Shown here one piece after another: positions 62,476 to 64,000 of a stretch of 64,000 bases of DNA. The DNA is taken from NCBI RefSeq assembly GCF_022213955.1, contig NZ_JAKNTW010000001.1, positions 868,001 to 932,000 of the forward strand, read 5' to 3'. This DNA comes from Dolomitihabitans soli (GTDB lineage: Bacteria; Actinomycetota; Actinomycetes; Streptosporangiales; Streptosporangiaceae). The translations under genes were made by a program, and so were the position numbers. The first letter of the stretch is position 1; the number at the start of each line of letters is the position of its first letter. A model generated the notes under the pieces. That model made no database searches. It worked only from the letters and a program-made list of their open reading frames with translations, and was not told the DNA's origin.

Positions 62476-63744
62476 ATGCCCCTCGCCTCGATTCCCAGCC
62501 CGCCCGAGGGGGTCTGGTACCTCGGACCGGTCCCCCTGCGGGCTTACGCTCTGTGCATCATGCTCGGCGTCGTCGTCGCCGTCTGGCTCGGCGAACGCCG
62601 CTGGCGCGCCCGCGGCGGCGCGCCAGGCACGATCATCGATCTCGCGGTCTGGGCCGTCCCGTTCGGCCTGGTCGGCGGTCGGCTCTACCACGTCATCAGC
62701 GACTGGCAGCTCTACTTCGGGCCCGACGCGCCCAACGAGCCGATCGAGGCGCTGTTCATCTGGAACGGCGGCCTCGGCATCTGGGGTGCCGTCGCGCTCG
62801 GCGGGGTGGGTGTCTGGATCGCCTGCAGGCGGCGTGGCATCTCGCTGAGCGCCGTGGCGGACACGATCGCCCCCGGCATTGTGATCGCCCAGGCGATCGG
62901 CCGCTGGGGCAACTACTTCAACCAGGAGCTGTTCGGCGGCCCGACCGATCTGCCGTGGGCGCTGGAGATCGAGCCCGGCCGCCCCGGCACGATCCCAGGT
63001 GAGGCCACCTACCATCCGGCGTTCCTGTATGAGTCGATCTGGGACCTCGGACTCGGTCTGGCGCTGATCTGGATCGGTAGCCGGTTCGCGCTGCGCCACG
63101 GCCGTCTGTTCGCGCTCTACGTCGCCGGCTACACCGTGGGCAGGTTCTGGATCGAAGGGCTGCGGGTCGACCCGGCCAACGAGATCCTCGGCATGCGGCT
63201 CAACCAGTGGACCTCGATCGTGCTGTTCATCGGCGCGGTGGCCTACTTCTGGCTCACCCGGAACAAGAGCACCGAGGAGTCCCTCGGCGTGGTGCCCGAT
63301 CCCGGAGACGACGTCGACCCCGCGCACACCGCGGACCAGGCCGACGCCGACGCGGAGAACACGGCCACCGGCTCCGGGAAGGACGACGACGCGCCGCACA
63401 CGGCCGCCGCCGCCGCACCCGACCCCGCGCATGATGGCGATCAGGCTGATGAGGAATCGGCCGGTGAGCGGGCTGAGGTGGCGTCTGCGGGTGTTTCACC
63501 TGATCCGGCGCACGACGATGACCAGGCTGATGAGGAATCGGCCGGTGAGCGGGCTGAGGTGGCGTCTGCGGGTGTTTCACCTGATCCGGCGCACGACGAT
63601 GACCAGGCTGATGAGGAATCGGCCGGTGAGCGGGCTGAGGTGGCGTCTACGGGTGTTTCGCCCGATCCGGCGCACGACGATGACCAGGCCGACAAGAGCG
63701 ACAAGGCGCCGGTCGGAGCCGAGAGCGAGGCCGGCAAGAAATGA
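62476..63744 (+). CDS. lgt: Prolipoprotein diacylglyceryl transferase with repeat-rich tail
   Basis: Membrane enzyme that transfers diacylglycerol to the lipobox Cys of prolipoproteins, before LspA. 422 residues against about 270-300 in most Lgt. Core with seven helices; the Lgt signature AIGRWGNYFNQELFGGPT includes R143 and N146; GGLGIWGAVALGG is a further block. Residues about 270-422 are an acidic disordered cytoplasmic tail with three 27-residue repeats. The stop overlaps the next gene (ATGA). Confidence 0.92.
   Translation: MPLASIPSPPEGVWYLGPVPLRAYALCIMLGVVVAVWLGERRWRARGGAPGTIIDLAVWAVPFGLVGGRLYHVISDWQLYFGPDAPNEPIEALFIWNGGLGIWGAVALGGVGVWIACRRRGISLSAVADTIAPGIVIAQAIGRWGNYFNQELFGGPTDLPWALEIEPGRPGTIPGEATYHPAFLYESIWDLGLGLALIWIGSRFALRHGRLFALYVAGYTVGRFWIEGLRVDPANEILGMRLNQWTSIVLFIGAVAYFWLTRNKSTEESLGVVPDPGDDVDPAHTADQADADAENTATGSGKDDDAPHTAAAAAPDPAHDGDQADEESAGERAEVASAGVSPDPAHDDDQADEESAGERAEVASAGVSPDPAHDDDQADEESAGERAEVASTGVSPDPAHDDDQADKSDKAPVGAESEAGKK
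63442..63684 (+). repeat. 81-bp tandem repeat within lgt
   Basis: Three units starting at 63442, 63523 and 63604, nearly identical at DNA level, and a broken fourth from 63685. Each encodes 27 residues running from QADEESAGERAEV to SPDPAHDDD. Codons (GAT, GAG, GAA, TCG) are less GC-rich than the rest of the gene, pointing to recent expansion. Confidence 0.92.
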
Positions 63745-64000
63745 CCCGGTCCGGCTCGGGGGGGCGTGCCGAGAACCACCATGAGCACCGCGATGTCACC
63801 GGAGGTTGGCTCCGGCCGTCGGTGTTCGGAGCGATGGACGGCCTGGTGTCGAACTTCGCACTGATCGCCGGTGTCGCCGGAGGCACGTCGAACACCCGGG
63901 TCATCGCCCTGGCAGGCGTCGCGGGCCTGGCCGCCGGCGCGTTCTCGATGGCCGGGGGCGAGTTCGTCTCGGTGGCCAGCCAGCGTGAGCTCGCCCTCGC
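63741..64000 (+). CDS. VIT1/CCC1-family metal transporter, N-terminal part
   Basis: Runs off the right edge; 86 codons visible. After a hydrophilic start the sequence FGAMDGLVSNFALIAGVAGG is the VIT/CCC1 signature of the first membrane helix, followed by GLAAGAFSMAGGEFVSVASQ, the conserved second block. Family members move Fe2+ or Mn2+ across membranes. The ATG overlaps the lgt stop (ATGA); an internal ATG at 63781 is an alternative start. Confidence 0.85.
   Translation, partial: MTRSGSGGRAENHHEHRDVTGGWLRPSVFGAMDGLVSNFALIAGVAGGTSNTRVIALAGVAGLAAGAFSMAGGEFVSVASQRELAL

Noticed and set aside
63442-63690. Regular repeats considered as a CRISPR array
   Set aside because: Units are 81 bp, contiguous without unique spacers, and in frame inside lgt.

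Overview
The window is a contiguous piece of a high-GC actinomycete chromosome. GTG starts are common, stop and start codons overlap as ATGA or GTGA again and again, and DivIVA, SepF, PriA and DUF2752-type genes are present. The gene order fits the Streptosporangiales/Streptomycetales lineage. A Streptosporangiaceae-like genus is my best guess, but it is an inference from gene order only. No rRNA, tRNA, prophage, insertion sequence or CRISPR array was seen.

Region 1 (1-16532, plus strand) is the division and cell-wall (dcw) cluster: the end of ftsI, then murE-murF-mraY-murD-ftsW-murG-murC-ftsQ, ftsZ, a YggS-type PLP protein, sepF, yggT and divIVA. It ends with an unrecognised membrane protein that carries two Ada-like Cys/His modules. 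Almost every pair down to ftsQ overlaps by a few bases, so one long coupled operon is likely; ftsZ has its own upstream dyad.

Region 2 (16533-29214) holds ileS on the minus strand behind a clear T-box leader. A plus-strand run follows: a TraR/DksA zinc-finger protein, lspA and an RluD-type pseudouridine synthase. Two tandem minus-strand Ser/Thr kinases come next, one of them about 1620 residues long.

Region 3 (29215-39345) starts with a Tyr/Phe leader peptide and terminator ahead of a degenerate DAHP-synthase/chorismate mutase fusion. It continues with a TetR/MFS divergent pair sharing a perfect palindrome, a class A PBP, a MurA with Asp in place of the catalytic Cys, a small membrane protein, an amidase and a YbaK deacylase.

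Region 4 (39464-45467) is the histidine operon hisD-hisC-hisB-(51 aa)-hisH-(112 aa)-priA-ridA-hisF. hisI lies 10 kb further on.

Region 5 (45468-55658) is accessory. It contains a pirin, an ABC exporter preceded by an unlisted 49-residue Gly/Cys/Arg-rich peptide gene, an AT-rich gap, a secreted protein of unknown role, a glutamine-synthetase-like enzyme, small membrane proteins and a heterodimeric ABC exporter. The peptide-exporter pair is the best candidate here for an undescribed system.

Region 6 (55730-64000) carries hisI, a trp-region membrane protein, a CD225/DUF2752 pair, trpC-trpB-trpA, a MauE/DsbA thiol-redox pair, lgt with an 81-bp tandem repeat in its tail, and the start of a VIT-family transporter. 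trpE and trpF are absent, which fits a dual-function PriA.
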